Source: Lolium rigidum (lineage: Eukaryota > Streptophyta > Magnoliopsida > Poales > Poaceae). From it: 64,000 bases of DNA. Under the pieces are notes generated by a model that saw nothing but the letters and a program-made list of their open reading frames with translations, ran no database searches and was not told where the DNA came from. The number at the start of each line of letters is the position of its first letter. The stretch's first letter is position 1. A program made the translations under genes and the position numbers. Positions 45,300 through 57,586 of the stretch are shown piece by piece. The stretch is from contig NC_061512.1 in the NCBI RefSeq assembly GCF_022539505.1, forward strand, positions 152,751,962 through 152,815,961, given 5' to 3'.

Positions 45300-46783
45300 T
45301 GTTGTCTCCAACGTATCTATAATTTCTTATGTTCCATGCTAGTTTTATGACAATATTTACATGTTTTATTCATACTTTATATCATTTTGATGCATTTTCC
45401 GGTACTAACCTATTAACAAGATGCTGAAGCGTCAGTTCCTGTTTTCTGCTGTTTTTGGTTTCAGAAATCCTACACAGGAAATATTCTCGGAATTGAACGA
45501 AACAAAAGCCCATGGTCCTATTTTCCACGGAGGATTCCAGAACATCGAAGAAGAGTCGGAGGCGGCCAGCAGGGGGCCCACTCCATAGGGCGGCGCGGCC
45601 TGGCCCCCTGCCGCGCCCAGATGTGGGGAGGGAGCCCCCTGGCTCCCCCGACGCTGCCTCTTCGCCTATATATTCCTTCGTATCAGAAAACCCTAGTACC
45701 GAGAGCCAAAATACGAGAAAAGTTTCAGAGACGCCGCCGCCGTCAACCCCATCTCGGGGGGGGGGTTCGAAGATCGCCTCCGGCACCCTGCCGAGAGGGG
45801 AATCATCACCGGAGGGCTCTACATCACCATGCCCGCCTCCGGACTGATGCGTGAGTAGTTCATCCTTGGACTATGGGTCCATAGCGAGTAGCTAGATGGT
45901 TGTCTTCTCCTATTATGCCATCATGTTTAGATCTTGTGAGCTGCCTATCATGATCAAGATCATCTATTTGTAATGTTACATGTTGTGTTTGTTGGGATCC
46001 GATAAATATGGAATACTATGTCAAGTTGATTATCGATCTATCATATATGTGTTGTTTATGATCTTGCATGCTCTCCGTTGCTAGTAGAGGCTCGGCCAAG
46101 TTGATACTTGTAACTCCAAGAGGTGGTATTTATGCTAGATAGTGGGTTCATGCCTCCATTGAATCCGGGACGATGACGTAGAAAGTTCTAAGGTTATGGA
46201 TGTGCTCGTTGCCACTAGGGATAAAACATCAATGCTTTGTCTAAGGATATTTGTATTGTTTACATTACGCACAGTACTTAATGCAATTGTCTGTTGTTTG
46301 CAACTTAATACTGGAAGGGTGCGGATGCTAACCCGAAGGTGGACTTTTTAGGCATAGATGCATGCTGGATAGCGGTCTATGTTATTTGTCGTAATGCCCT
46401 AAGTAAAACTCATAGTAGTCATCATGATATGTATGTGCATTGTTATGTCCTCTCTATTTTGTCAATTGCCCAACTGTAATTTGTTCACCCAACATGTTAT
46501 TTATCTTATTGGAGAGACACCACTAGTGAACTATGGACCCCGGTTCATTCTTTTACATCTGAAATACAACCTACTGCAATCATTGTTCTCTTTGTTCTCT
46601 GCAAACAAACATCATTCTCCACACCATACGTTTAATCCTTTGTTTTCAGCAAGCCGGTGAGATTGACAACCTCACTGTTAAGTTGGGGCAAAGTATCTTG
46701 ATTGTGCTGTGCAGGTTCCACGTTGGCGCCGGAATCTCTGGTGTTGCGCCGCACTACACTCCTTCACCAACAACCTTCGCGTG

Positions 46784-46788
46784 GCCTT
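46784..46788. repeat. Target-site duplication GCCTT, left
   Basis: Matches 48493-48497. Confidence 0.9.
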
Positions 46789-48492
46789 TGATGTCTACGG
46801 GAGCTTCTATTCTTGTAGACAGTGTTGGGCCTCCAAGAGCAGAGGTTTGTAGAACAGCAACAAGTTTCCCTTAAGTGGATCACCCAAGATTTATCGATCT
46901 CAAGGAGGAAGAGGTCAAAGATATCCCTCTCATGCAACCCTGCAACCACAAAGCAAGAAATCTCTTGTGTCCCCAACACACCTAATAGGTGCACTAGTTC
47001 GGCGAAGAGATAGTGAAATACAGGTGGTATGAATGAATATGAGCAGTAGTAATGGCGCCGAGAAAATAGCTTGCTGGCGTGTAGTTGATGGTGGTAATAT
47101 GGTAGCGATAGTAACGCGATAGAAACAAGTAAACAAGCAGCGATAGCGATATTTAGGAACAAGGCCTAGGGATTAGACTTTCACTAGTGGACACTCTCAA
47201 CATTGATCACATAACGGAATAGATAAATGCATACTCTACACTCTTGTTGGATGATGAACACATTGCGTAGGATTACACGAACCCTCAATGCCAGAGTTAA
47301 CAAGCTCCACAATTCAATGTTCATATTTAAATAACCTTAGAGTGATGAAAGATCAACACGACTAAACCAAGTACTAACACAGCATGCACACTGTCACCTT
47401 CACACTATGTAGGAGGAATAGATCACATCAATACCATCATAGCAATAGTTAACTTCACAATCTACAAGAGATCATGATCATAGCATACGCCAAGTACTAA
47501 CACGGATGCACACACTGTCACCATTACACCGTGCAGGAGGAATAAAACTACTTTAATAACATCACTAGAGTAGCACATAGATAAATTGTGATACAAAACA
47601 CATTGCAATCATAAAGAGATATAAATAAGCACTTCACTACGCCATTCATAACGGTGAATAAGTATTCGTGAAATATAGACTAAGAGACCCACACGGTGCA
47701 CACACTTGTCACCTTTACACACGTGGGACAAGGAGTCTCCGGAGATCACATAAGTAAAACCCACTTGACTAGCACAATGACATCTAGATTACAAGCATCA
47801 TCATATGAATCTCAATCATGTAAGGCAGCTCATGAGATTATTGTATTGAAGTACATAGGAGAGAGATGAACCACATAGCTACCGGTACAGCCCCGAGCCT
47901 CGATGGAGAACTACTCCCTCCTCATGGGAGACGAGCAGCGTTGATGAAGATGGCGGTGGTGTCGATGGAGGAGCCTTCCGGGGGCACTTCCCCGTCCCGG
48001 CGGCGTGCCGGAACAGAGACTCCTGTCCCCCAGATCTTGGCTTCGCGATGGCGGCGGCTCTGGAAGGTTTCTCGTACCGTGGCTTTTTCTTATCGAGGTT
48101 TTAGGTCGAGGGGCTTCTTATAGGCGAAGAGGCGGCGTCAGAGGGTCGAAGAGGCGGCGACACCATAGGGTGGCGCGGGCCACACCCAGGCCGCGCCGGC
48201 CTATGGTCCCGTGGGCCTGTGCCCCCCTCTCGGCGGTTCTCGGGTGTTCCGGATGCTTCCGGGCAAAATAGGATGCTCGGGTCTTGATTTCGTCCGATTC
48301 CGAGAATATTTCCTTACTAGGATTTACGGAACCAAAAACAGTAGAAAACAGGAACCGGCACTTCGGCATCTTGTTAATAGGTTAGTTCCAGAAAACGCAT
48401 AAATATGACATATAATGTGTATAAAACATGTAGATATCATCAATAATGTGGCATGGAACATAAGAAATTATCGATACGTCGGAGACGTATCA
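46789..48492 (-). mobile_element. Solo LTR, 1,704 bp, same family, opposite orientation
   Basis: On the minus strand it starts TGATACGTCTCCGACGTATC and ends CGTAGACATCA. The 5-bp duplication GCCTT lies outside both ends (46784-46788, 48493-48497), and the host LTR reads through when it is removed. Its leader (48100-48490, minus) aligns with the start of the host LTR (45300-45700, plus). Confidence 0.9.
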
Positions 48493-48497
48493 GCCTT
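48493..48497. repeat. Target-site duplication GCCTT, right
   Basis: Matches 46784-46788. Confidence 0.9.
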
Positions 48498-48687
48498 CAT
48501 CTCCTACTGGTTCGATAAACCTTGGTTTCTTACTGAGGGAAAACTTGTTGCTGTACGCATCATACCTTCCTCTTGGGGTCCCCAACGGACGTGTGCTTTA
48601 CCGTCACAAGCAGCTGCTTTTGGTGCCGTTACTGGGTAAGAATCAACACTCCATCAAGCTCAGTCACGCGCCATCAAACACGTTTTC

Positions 48688-48705
48688 TGGCGCCGTTGCC
48701 AGGGA
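48688..48705 (+). other. Primer-binding site of the Athila-like element
   Basis: TGGCGCCGTTGCCAGGGA shortly after the LTR end. This is the tRNA-primed site typical of Athila-lineage gypsy elements, with one change from the usual GGGGA. Confidence 0.75.
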
Positions 48706-48883
48706 GATCAAGACACGCTGCAAGGGGGGTCTCTCACACCCAATCTCTTTACTTTGTTTATTGTCTTGCTTATTTTATTTTCTGTCTTGTTTGCTTTCTT
48801 TATATCAAAAACACAAAAAAATTAGGTACTTGTTTTACTTTATTTGAGTTCGGTTTGCTTTACTTATTTTTATCATTGTTAAA

Positions 48884-50975
48884 ATGAATACTCCTGAGAA
48901 AACTAAATTGTGTGACTTCACTAGCACCAATAATAATGATTTCATATGCACTCCTATTGCTCCACCTGCTTCTACAGCAGAATTTTATGAAATTAAACCT
49001 TCTTTACTAAATCTTGTTATGAGAGAGCAATTTTCTGGTGTTAGTACTAATGATGTTGCTGCCCATCTTAATAATTTTGTTGAACTTTGTGAAATGCAAA
49101 AGTATAAGGATGTAGATGGGGATATTATAAAACTGAAATTGTTTCCTTTCTCCTTAAGAGGAAGAGCTAAAGATTGGTTGCTATCTTTGCCTAAAAATAG
49201 TATTGATTCATGGACTAAATGTAAAGATGCTTTCATTGGAAGATATTATCCTCCTACTAAAATTATATCTTTGAGAAGTAGCAATACGAATTTTAAGCAA
49301 TTGGATAATGAACATGTTGCCCAAGCATGGGAGAGAATGAAATCTTTAGTAAAGAATTGCCCTACCCATGGACTAACTACTTGGATGATCATCCAAACCT
49401 TTTATGCATGATTAAATTTTTCTTCAAGGAACCTATTGAATTCAGCTGCTGGAGGTACTTTTATGTCCATCACTTTGGGTGCTGCAACAAAGCTTCTTGA
49501 TGATATGATGATCAACTACTCCGAATGGCACACTCGAAAGGACTCCTCAAGGTAAGAAGGTAAATTCTGTTGAAGAAACCTCCTCCTTGAGTGATAAGAT
49601 TGATGTTATTATGTCTATGCTTGTTAATGGTAGATCTCATGTTGATCCTAATAATGTTCCTTTAGCTTCATTGGTTTCTCAAGAAGAACATGTTGATGTG
49701 AACTTCATTAAAAATAATAGTTTCAACAACAATGCTTATAGGAATAATTTTGGTAACAACAACTATAGGCCATATCCTTCTAATAGTGGTAATTCTTATG
49801 GTAATTCTTACAACAATAGTAGGAGTATACCCTCTGGTCTTGAAGTCATGCTTAAAGAATTTATTAGTACACAAACTGCTTTCAACAAATCTGTTGAGGA
49901 AAAGCTTGGTAAAATTGATGTTCTTGCTTCTAAGGTTGATAGTCTTGCTGCTGATGTTGATCTTTTAAAACTGAAAGTTATGCCTAATGAAACTAAAGAC
50001 ATTAAGTCATTTGCTACAGCAAACGCTATCCAAGTTCGAATTAATGACAATAGTAGAATGATGGCTGAATTGCATGCTAGGTGGGAAAGAGAAGAAAAAC
50101 TTGCTAAATAGAATAATATAGCTAAAGTTTGGACTATTACCACCACTAGTAATGTTGATGCTTCACATGTTGCTAAACCTCCTACTATCAATGGTAAAAT
50201 AATTGGTGTTGGCAATGTTTCTACTTCTACTACAAAGCATGCAAAATTGCGTGAAACTGCTGAAACTGTTTGTGATAAAAGTGCTGAAATTTTTCAGAGT
50301 ATTGGGGACAATGATCCCATTGCTTTAGATCATAATGGTTTTGATTTTGATAATTGTCATATTTCTGAAGTTATTAAGTTCTTGCAAAAACTTGCTAGAA
50401 GTCCTAATGCTAGTGCTATAAATTTGGCCTTTACAAAACATATTACTAATGCTCTCATTAAAGCTAGAGAAGAGGAATTAAAAATTGAAGCTTCTATCCC
50501 TAGGAAGTTGAAAGATGGTTGGGAGCCCATCATTAAAATGAAGGTCAATGATTTTGATTGTAATGCTTTATGTGATCTTGGTGCAAGTATTTCTGTTATG
50601 CCTAAGAAACTTTATGATATGCTTGACTTGCCACCTTTGAAATGTTGTTATTTGGATGTTAATCTTGCTGATAATTCTATAAAGAAACCTTTGGGGAGAA
50701 TTGACAATGTTCACATTATGGTTAACAATAACCTTGTCCCCGTTGATTTTGTTGTTTTGGATATTGAATGCAATGCATCTTGTCCTATTGTTTTGGGAAG
50801 ACCCTTTCTTCGAACCGTTGGTGCTATTATTGATATGAAAGATGGAAATATTAAATATCAATTCCCTCTTAAGAAAGGTATGGAACACTTCCCTAGGAAG
50901 AGAATGAAGTTGCCTTTTGATTCTATTATTAGAACAAATTATGATGTCAATGCTTCTTCTCTTGATGTTACTTGA
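48884..50975 (+). pseudogene. Athila-like gag-protease polyprotein, no pol
   Basis: ATG 48884 opens the gag: residues about 35-175 hold the retrotransposon gag domain (LKLFPFSLRGRAKDWLLSLP). It is cut by TGA at 49409 where relatives have Gly. A frame change near 49555 leads to an Asn-rich spacer (NNNYRPYPSNSGNSYGNS, 49740-49815) and a coiled segment, then TAG at 50109. The last part (50247-50975) is the retropepsin domain with CDLGASISVMP replacing the common DTG/DSG and GRPFLRTVGA as flap-side motif. It ends at TGA 50973. No RT, RNase H or integrase follows before 52198. So either a gag-pro-only non-autonomous element or one whose pol was lost. Confidence 0.85.
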
Positions 50976-52198
50976 TTTACACTTTCTGCGCCTAGCTGAA
51001 AGGCGTTAAAGAAAAGCGTTTATGGGAGATAACCCATTGTTTTATTTCTGCAATTTTTGTTTTATATTTGAGTCAAGGTGTTTGTTACTACTGTAGCAAT
51101 ACCTTTGTATTTTTATTTTATTGTATTGTTGTGCCAAGTAAAGTCTTTGATAGAAGGTTGATACTAGATTTGGATTTCTGCGCAGAAACAGATTTTTAGC
51201 TGTCACGAATTTGAGTTGTTCTCTCTGTAGGAGAATATAAAAATTCTGAAAAAATTCATGAGTAATCCTCAGATATGTACGCAACTTTCATTAAATTTGA
51301 GCTTCTTCATCTGAGCATGTTAAGTGCCTCGAAAAAAATCGTCTTTACGGACTGTTCTGTTTTGACAGATTCTGCCTTTTATTTCGCATTGCCTCTTTTA
51401 CTGTGTTTGAGTGGATTTCTTTGCTCCATTAAATTTCAGTAGCTTTGGGTAATGTCCAGAAGTGTTGGGAATGATTGTGTCCTTGCTGAACATGTGAATT
51501 TTTGATTATGCACTAACCCTCTAATGAGATTGTTTTGAGTCTGGTGTGAAGGAAGTTTTCAAGGATCAAGAGAGGAGGATGATATAACATGATCAAGAAG
51601 AGTGAAAAGTCTAAACTTGGGGATGCCCCCGTGGTTCATCCCTGCATATTTCAAGAAGACTCAAGCGTCTTAGCTTGGGGATGCCCAAGGCATCCCATTC
51701 TTCATTAATAACTTATCAGGTCACCTCTAGTGAAACTATATTTTTATTCCGTCACATCTTATGTGCTTTACTTGGAGCGTCAGTGTGCTTTTATTTTTGT
51801 TTTGTTATTTTCATTCTCTGAATAAATCGGATCCTAACATGCTTGTGTGGGAGAGAGACACGCTCCGCTTTTTCATATGAACACTAGTGTTCTTCGCTTT
51901 TACTTTTAATGTTCAATGGCAAAAGTTGGAAGCCGCTGCATCTATTTCTATTTGTTTGGAAACAGAAAATGCTTCATGTGGTAATTGGTATATTGTCTTG
52001 AATAATTTGATACTTGGCAATTGTTTTGAGCTCTCAAGTAGATCATGTTTAAGCTCTTGCATCATGTAGTTTAAACCTATTAGTGGAGAACTACCATAGA
52101 GCTTGTTGAAATTTGGTTTGCATGATTGGTCTCTCTAAGGTCTAGATATTTTCTGGTAAAAGTGTTTGAGCAACAAGGAAGACAGTATAGAGTCTTAT
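50976..52198 (+). mobile_element. Athila-like element, 3' internal noncoding region
   Basis: Contains two purine tracts of the AACTTGGGGATGCCC or AGCTTGGGGATGCCC type (about 51613-51632 and 51671-51690). Otherwise noncoding. It ends abruptly where the next gypsy inserted at 52199; the rest of the element must lie right of the window. Confidence 0.6.
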
Positions 52199-52582
52199 TG
52201 ACATAGGCATCCCAAATGGGCCTGCCGAAAATAGTACCCGGGGTTTAATGAAGGCCCACTACCCGAAGAATAATAAGATTCGGGAGTCCACGATATATTA
52301 AGGAAAGTAGAGTTGTAATAGGAAGTGTTGTTTGTAATCTGGCGGGATGAGTTAGAAACCGTCCCGGACTTTGTAACTTGTACAAAACGAAACCCTCGGC
52401 TCCGCCTCCTATATAAAGGGGGAGTCGAGGGACGAAGAGATCATCGAATCATTGTTCACCAACCCTAGTTTTCATAATCGTCGAGTACTTTTCGGCTGAA
52501 ACCTTCGAGATCTACTTGCCCTCTACTTCTAACTAAACCCTAGCCTATAATCCATAGGCATTGACAAGTTGATACCTTGTCA
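52199..52582 (+). mobile_element. 5' LTR of a second gypsy element, about 384 bp
   Basis: Begins TGACATAGGCATCCC and ends GATACCTTGTCA directly before the primer site. TATA-like CCTATATAAAGG lies at about 52410-52421, followed by a leader. The five bases CTTAT before it are the candidate left TSD copy. Confidence 0.7.
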
Positions 52583-52583
52583 A

Positions 52584-52601
52584 TTGGCGCCGTCTGTGGG
52601 A
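52584..52601 (+). other. Primer-binding site of the second gypsy
   Basis: TGGCGCCGTCTGTGGGAA, one base after the LTR end. This is a common primer site of plant gypsy elements. Confidence 0.75.
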
Positions 52602-52627
52602 ATTAGAGGCGTAAGGATCTGATCTCG

Positions 52628-55038
52628 ATGGCACGTTCAAGATCTTCGACATCGTCAACCGCAAGCAACACAATGGATCGAGGTAAACAGATCGCTGCTC
52701 GGTCTTGTCGATTTTGTTCCTCACCCACCCTCCCGTTTGGATGCATATGCGTATCCGGCGGAGCCCATGGAGATGACGTTCGGAAGGTTTCACTTTCGCG
52801 TCGAGAAGGAAGGATCGTATCGTGTCGAAATTCCGATTTCGTCGGGATCGTCGGCGGTCGATTCCGATTTTTCAAGCTATACATCGTCAACCAAGTCAGG
52901 AGAAGAAGAAACTTCGGAAACACGTTACGTCGACACTAGAGCAAGAGAGAAACTCGCCAAAATCTTCGGCGACATATCGTTCGAGTCATCTGCGGACTCA
53001 TATATAAGCGATGACTCAAGCGATGTCGACAGTTACGACTTCATTGACAAATCTATCACAGTGGGCAAAGTCTTCATCAATCTCAACAATGATGTCACCA
53101 AACCCAACATAGATCTGAGTACAAAATATCATCAGATTTATGCCATTGAAAATCAAGAGGAAACATCAGAGGCTTTCGACGATTTGGGTAATCCCTATGT
53201 TGATCCCTCGTATCTAAGGAGAGGTATGGGCACTAAATATGTCGGGCCCACACCACGCGTCAGAGTTCAACTTCCACAAACAGCCCGGGATAGAGCTGCA
53301 AAAGCTTTAGATGGTTCGGAGCCAATGACGACAACTGCTACAGTCCAAGAACTGCAAGCTTATCAATATAGGCTCGCACGAGCTGCCAGAGAATTGGAAA
53401 AACAGACAGCTGAGTTAAACAGGAGAAAGGAGGCAGCTTCTGCATCCAGCAGGAGAAGGGCAGATCTAAGTCGACAATCTAGAACCTCGGGAGATAGTCA
53501 TAGAGAAGCTCGGAACAGAGCAAGGTCCAGATTGCAACACGTACCCGAAGGAGAAAGAGAGTACCTGGTTCAAAATCTCGACATGTCTTTTATGTCGATA
53601 GACACAAGAGGGAATATTATCCCTAAAACACCAGAAGCTGGGTATATGGCGACACAAGCTTTTATCCTTGCATCCAGGCCACCTCCAGGAGATCCAAGGG
53701 AGGCTTTGTACAATATGGCGATAGCAGGTCAAGAAGTCATGGGAACGGCGTTTGTATCAACACCGCCAGAAGGAGCTGCAAGGCAAAATAGTCCACGACC
53801 TACGGCAGCAGCGAGTAGCAAATGTTGAAGGAACAAGTGGAGCAAGAGATACGGCAGCACAAGCAAGGGTAGACAGAGCACGGCAAGGCAGAAGGGAACA
53901 TAGACAATCCCCAGAACTAAACGACGAGGATATGTGCGGTTTGCCGTGCTTCACAAGGAGAGTATGAAAAACTCGAGTCCCTTCGGGATTTAAGTTGCGT
54001 GATCACTTCAAAAAATTCGACGGCCTGCAAGATCCAGAGGATTGGCTAGTTGATTACCTCGAGACGGTGAAGTTAACTGGAGGGACCAGGGCAACAGCCA
54101 TGCAAAGTATTCAGGTACACTTAAGTGGAGCTGCACGATCTTGGATCAAGAAGCTTCCTCCAGGATCTATCGATAGCTGGGAAAGTTTCGAGGACGTATT
54201 CGTCAAGAACTTCAGATCCACGTGCAAAAAACCTGCGTCGTTAGAGGAGTTGAGAGCATGTCGACAAAAGCCAGATGAGTCAATGAGAAAGTACATCCAA
54301 AGGTGGAACATCATCAAAAACTCGGCAGAAAATATATCTGACGAGAGAGCAATAGATGCGTTTGTCGCAGGAATCAGGCGTGGAGATTTTGTCGAGGACT
54401 TGGGAAGGACCAATCCAAAGACAGTATCCGCATTAATGGAGATAGCAAATAGATGGGCGGATGGAGAAGATGCTGTCCACAACAAACGGCACAGGTCGCC
54501 AGAGGAGGACCGTGGTCGAAATTACCAACCGAGGCGACGATTCCCTCGGCAGTACCCGAACTATGACGCCCCAGGGCAAATTTCGGCAGGATTTCGGGCA
54601 AACACAGGAGGAAACAATAGAGATGATTATCAGAGAAGCAGTGAGCAGCGAAGTGATAACAGGGACGACTCTCGCAACAGGCAAAATAGCGGGCCTAGGT
54701 TCCCAAGGCCTTTCGTGTCCCCCGAAGAAATGTTGAACGGACCATGCCAGATGCATTTTTTCCTCGACAGTAACGGAAAAAGACAGTCAGGGCACCTGCA
54801 GAAAGACTGTCGAAATTTTCAGGCAATGTTCAGATATGCAGAGAACGCTCATGCTCGAGCAGCACAGAGAAATCCTCGGGAGCCCAGGAGCGAGGTTCAC
54901 TCGCCACCACCTCCCGCGATTACGGACGACAATCGGCATCAGCTCGGAATAGCGGCAGCACCTCCACCACCACCTTATGTTGATCCTAACTCAAACGGAG
55001 CGGTGTCGATGATTCGAAGGGAAGGCCGTCCAACGTGA
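52628..55038 (+). pseudogene. Gypsy gag, frameshifted
   Basis: Starts at ATG 52628 (MARSRSSTSSTASNTMDRG), shifts near 52735, and continues from 52737 to 53828 as an acidic, Ser-rich N-terminal region and a coiled part (about residues 200-250 of that piece). It shifts again near 53825. The third piece (to 55038) carries the gag domain (LSGAARSWIKKLPPGSIDSW), an Arg-rich, Asn/Gly-rich stretch and a degenerate zinc-knuckle-like area (CQMHFFLDSNGKRQSGHL, near 54745-54810). It ends at TGA 55036 after a Pro-rich tail. Confidence 0.85.
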
Positions 55039-55079
55039 ACTCAAAAAGTAATCTCGAGACAGGTGTTCATGGCGGAGAA

Positions 55080-57586
55080 AATGCCTCCACCAACAGCTTG
55101 AGTACCTCAATTGGTCAGGGCAAGACATCGGCTTCACCATAGCGGATCATCCGCAGCAAGTTCCTCGACCAGGGCAGTCAGCACTTATTCTGCCAGCAGT
55201 TATTGCGGGATTTGATGTTTCTCGAGTGTTCATAGATGGTGGCAGCAGCTTAAACCTTATGTATGCAGACACATTGAGGAAGATGAACATATCCTTAGCA
55301 AACTTGAAGCCAACGGACACAAGGTTCCACGGAATCACACCGGAGAAACCAAGTTATCCATTGGGGAAGATAAATCTCGACGTTCAGTTTGGAACTCGAG
55401 AAAATTATAGAATCGAGAAGCTGGAATTTGAAGTCGTGGATTTTCCATCGCAATACCACGCTTTGTTGGGACGACCAGGATATGCTAGGTTTATGGCGGT
55501 ACCACACTATACATACCTGTTGTGGAGATTGCCTGGACCAAAGGGACCAATCACAGTTAAAGGAAGCTTCGCCTTAGCCGACAAGTGCGACAAGGATTTT
55601 CATCGGTTATCAGAAACTTTCGGGATGCAAGCTGAGTATTTGGCGTCAAAAAGTATGACCGATTACGACGTACCGCCGGACGTTGGAAGGCCAAATAAAG
55701 AATCAACTTTCAATACCGAGAAAAATTCAAAGGAGGTGCGGATTCACCCGACGGATCCGAAAAAGACGACATCTATCGCAAACAACATGGATATCGCATA
55801 GGAAAGCGCGCTCGTCGAGTTCCTCCGTGAGAACTGGAAAATCTTCGCATGGTGTCCAGCTGACATGCCAGGAGTACCCAGGGAACTTGCCGAGCACCAC
55901 CTAAATTTGGATCCATCAGCGAGACCAATCAAACAACCTTTGCGGCGCTTTTCGGAACCAAACCGCAAAGCTATGCTCGTCGAAATCAATCGACTACAAG
56001 AAGCTGGTTTTATCAAAGAGATATTCACGTAAGCCACATGGGTAGCAAATCCTGTGATGGTGCCAAAGAAAAACACTAAGGTCCTTCGCATGTGCGTCGA
56101 CTTTACGTGTCTCAATAAACATTGTCCAAAGGATCACTTTCCCCTTCCGAGGATCGATCAAATTATCGACTCCACGGCTGGATGCGAACGTCTTTCCTTC
56201 CTGGACGCATATTCTGGTTATAACCAGATCAGATTGAAAGAAGAAGATGAAGTAAAGACAGCGTTTATTACACCTTACGGCGTGTTTTGCTACAAAACAA
56301 TGCCCTTTGGTCTAAAAAATGCGGGAGCAACATATCAGAGGATGATGCAGAGGTGTCTGGCGACACAGATTGGAAAAAACGTGCAAGTATATATCGACGA
56401 TGTCGTCATAACATCAAAAAAGGGGACAACACTGATCGAGGATCTCAAGGAAACTTTTGACAACCTCAACAAATTCTGCCTGAAGTTGAACCCGACGAAG
56501 TGTTCCTTTGGCGTCCCGAACAGGAGAACTCCCGGGGTTTCTAGTCTCAAGCAAGAGGGATTGAAGCAAATCCCGATAAAATACAAGCTATCGTAACAAT
56601 GAGAAAGCCAACAAAGTTGAAAGAGATACAACAGCTAACTGGGCGAGTCGCAGCTTTGAGCAGATTCGTCGCCAGGCTGGGAGAAAAAGCGTTACCATTC
56701 TATGCTCTGATAAAGCAAGGAGACAAATTCCAGTGGAACGAAGAGGCCGACAGAGCCTTCGAAGATTTGAAGCGCAAAATCTCGACACCACCAATTTTGG
56801 TGGCGCCGAAGGAAAAGGAACCTCTCCTGCTATATATCGCAGCCACGCCACAAGTGGTGAGCACGGTGCTAGTTGTCGAAAGAGAAGAGGAAGGAAAACT
56901 CCACGGAGTACAGAGGCCAGTATACTTCGTCAGCGAAGTTTTATCGCCATCAAAACAAAGGTACCCTCAGTACCAAAAGCTAGCATACGGAGTGTTCACA
57001 ACAGCACGAAAATTGCGCCACTATTTTTTGGCACACCCGATCATAGTGGTCAATGAAGCTCCCTTGTCAAATATACTAAACAATCCAGAAGCTACGGGTC
57101 GTGTCTCCCTTTGGGGAATAGAACTTTCCCCTCGGGACATCACGTATGAAAAAAGAAAAGCAATCAAGTCGCAAGTTCTCGCCAGACTTCATCGCAGAAT
57201 GGATGGAGCTGCAAAACACAGGACCCCCAGACTTATCGAGAACCTGGACCATGAATTTCGACGGGTCCAAGAGAGTAGAAGGAGCCGGCGCAGGAGTAGT
57301 ACTTATATCACCTGAAGGCGACAAGTTGAAGTACATCCTTCGGATGACGTTCCCTAACGCATCTAACAATGAAGCAGAATATGAAGCCCTCATACACGGG
57401 ATGAAGATGGCGAAAGCTTGCGGTGCAACTCGACTAAAAATCTTTGGCGACTCACAATTGGTGGAGCAGCAAGTTATGAACCAATGTGATGCAGTCAATG
57501 ATAGCATAGTAGCATACAAGGAGGTGTATAATGAACTCGAGAAGCTATTTGATGGATGTAATATCCCAGGTTTAGAGGCAATAAAA
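55080..57586 (+). pseudogene. Gypsy pol: protease, reverse transcriptase, RNase H; cut before integrase
   Basis: Protease: VFIDGGSSLNLMY at about 55208-55262 (D-G-G in place of DTG). A TAG at 55799 and a TAA at 56030 break the linker. RT blocks: MCVDFTCLNKHCPKDHFPLP (near 56090), FLDAYSGYNQIR (near 56200), LKNAGATYQRMM (near 56310) and the catalytic YIDDVV (near 56390). A frameshift lies near 56525. The connection domain follows from 56600, with a further shift near 57180. RNase H shows Asp in MNFDGSK (57251-57271), Glu in NNEAEYEAL (near 57370) and Asp in FGDSQLVEQQ (near 57450). The reading frame runs straight into the LTR inserted at 57587, so integrase and the 3' LTR should continue beyond the window. 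Confidence 0.9.

Larger units (their letters stand above)
45300..48676 (+). mobile_element. 5' LTR of an Athila/Sabrina-like gypsy, split by a solo LTR
   Basis: Begins TGTTGTCTCCAACGTATC and ends ACGCGCCATCA at 48676, 11 bp before the primer-binding site. Removing the inserted 46789-48492 and one TSD copy gives an LTR of about 1.67 kb. The left TSD cannot be tested because the 3' end of the element is outside the window. Confidence 0.75.

Noticed and set aside
48415..48887. Plus-strand frames of 74-104 aa between the inserted solo LTR and the gag
   Set aside because: They cross the end of the LTR, the primer-binding site and the leader of the Athila-like element; noncoding by position.
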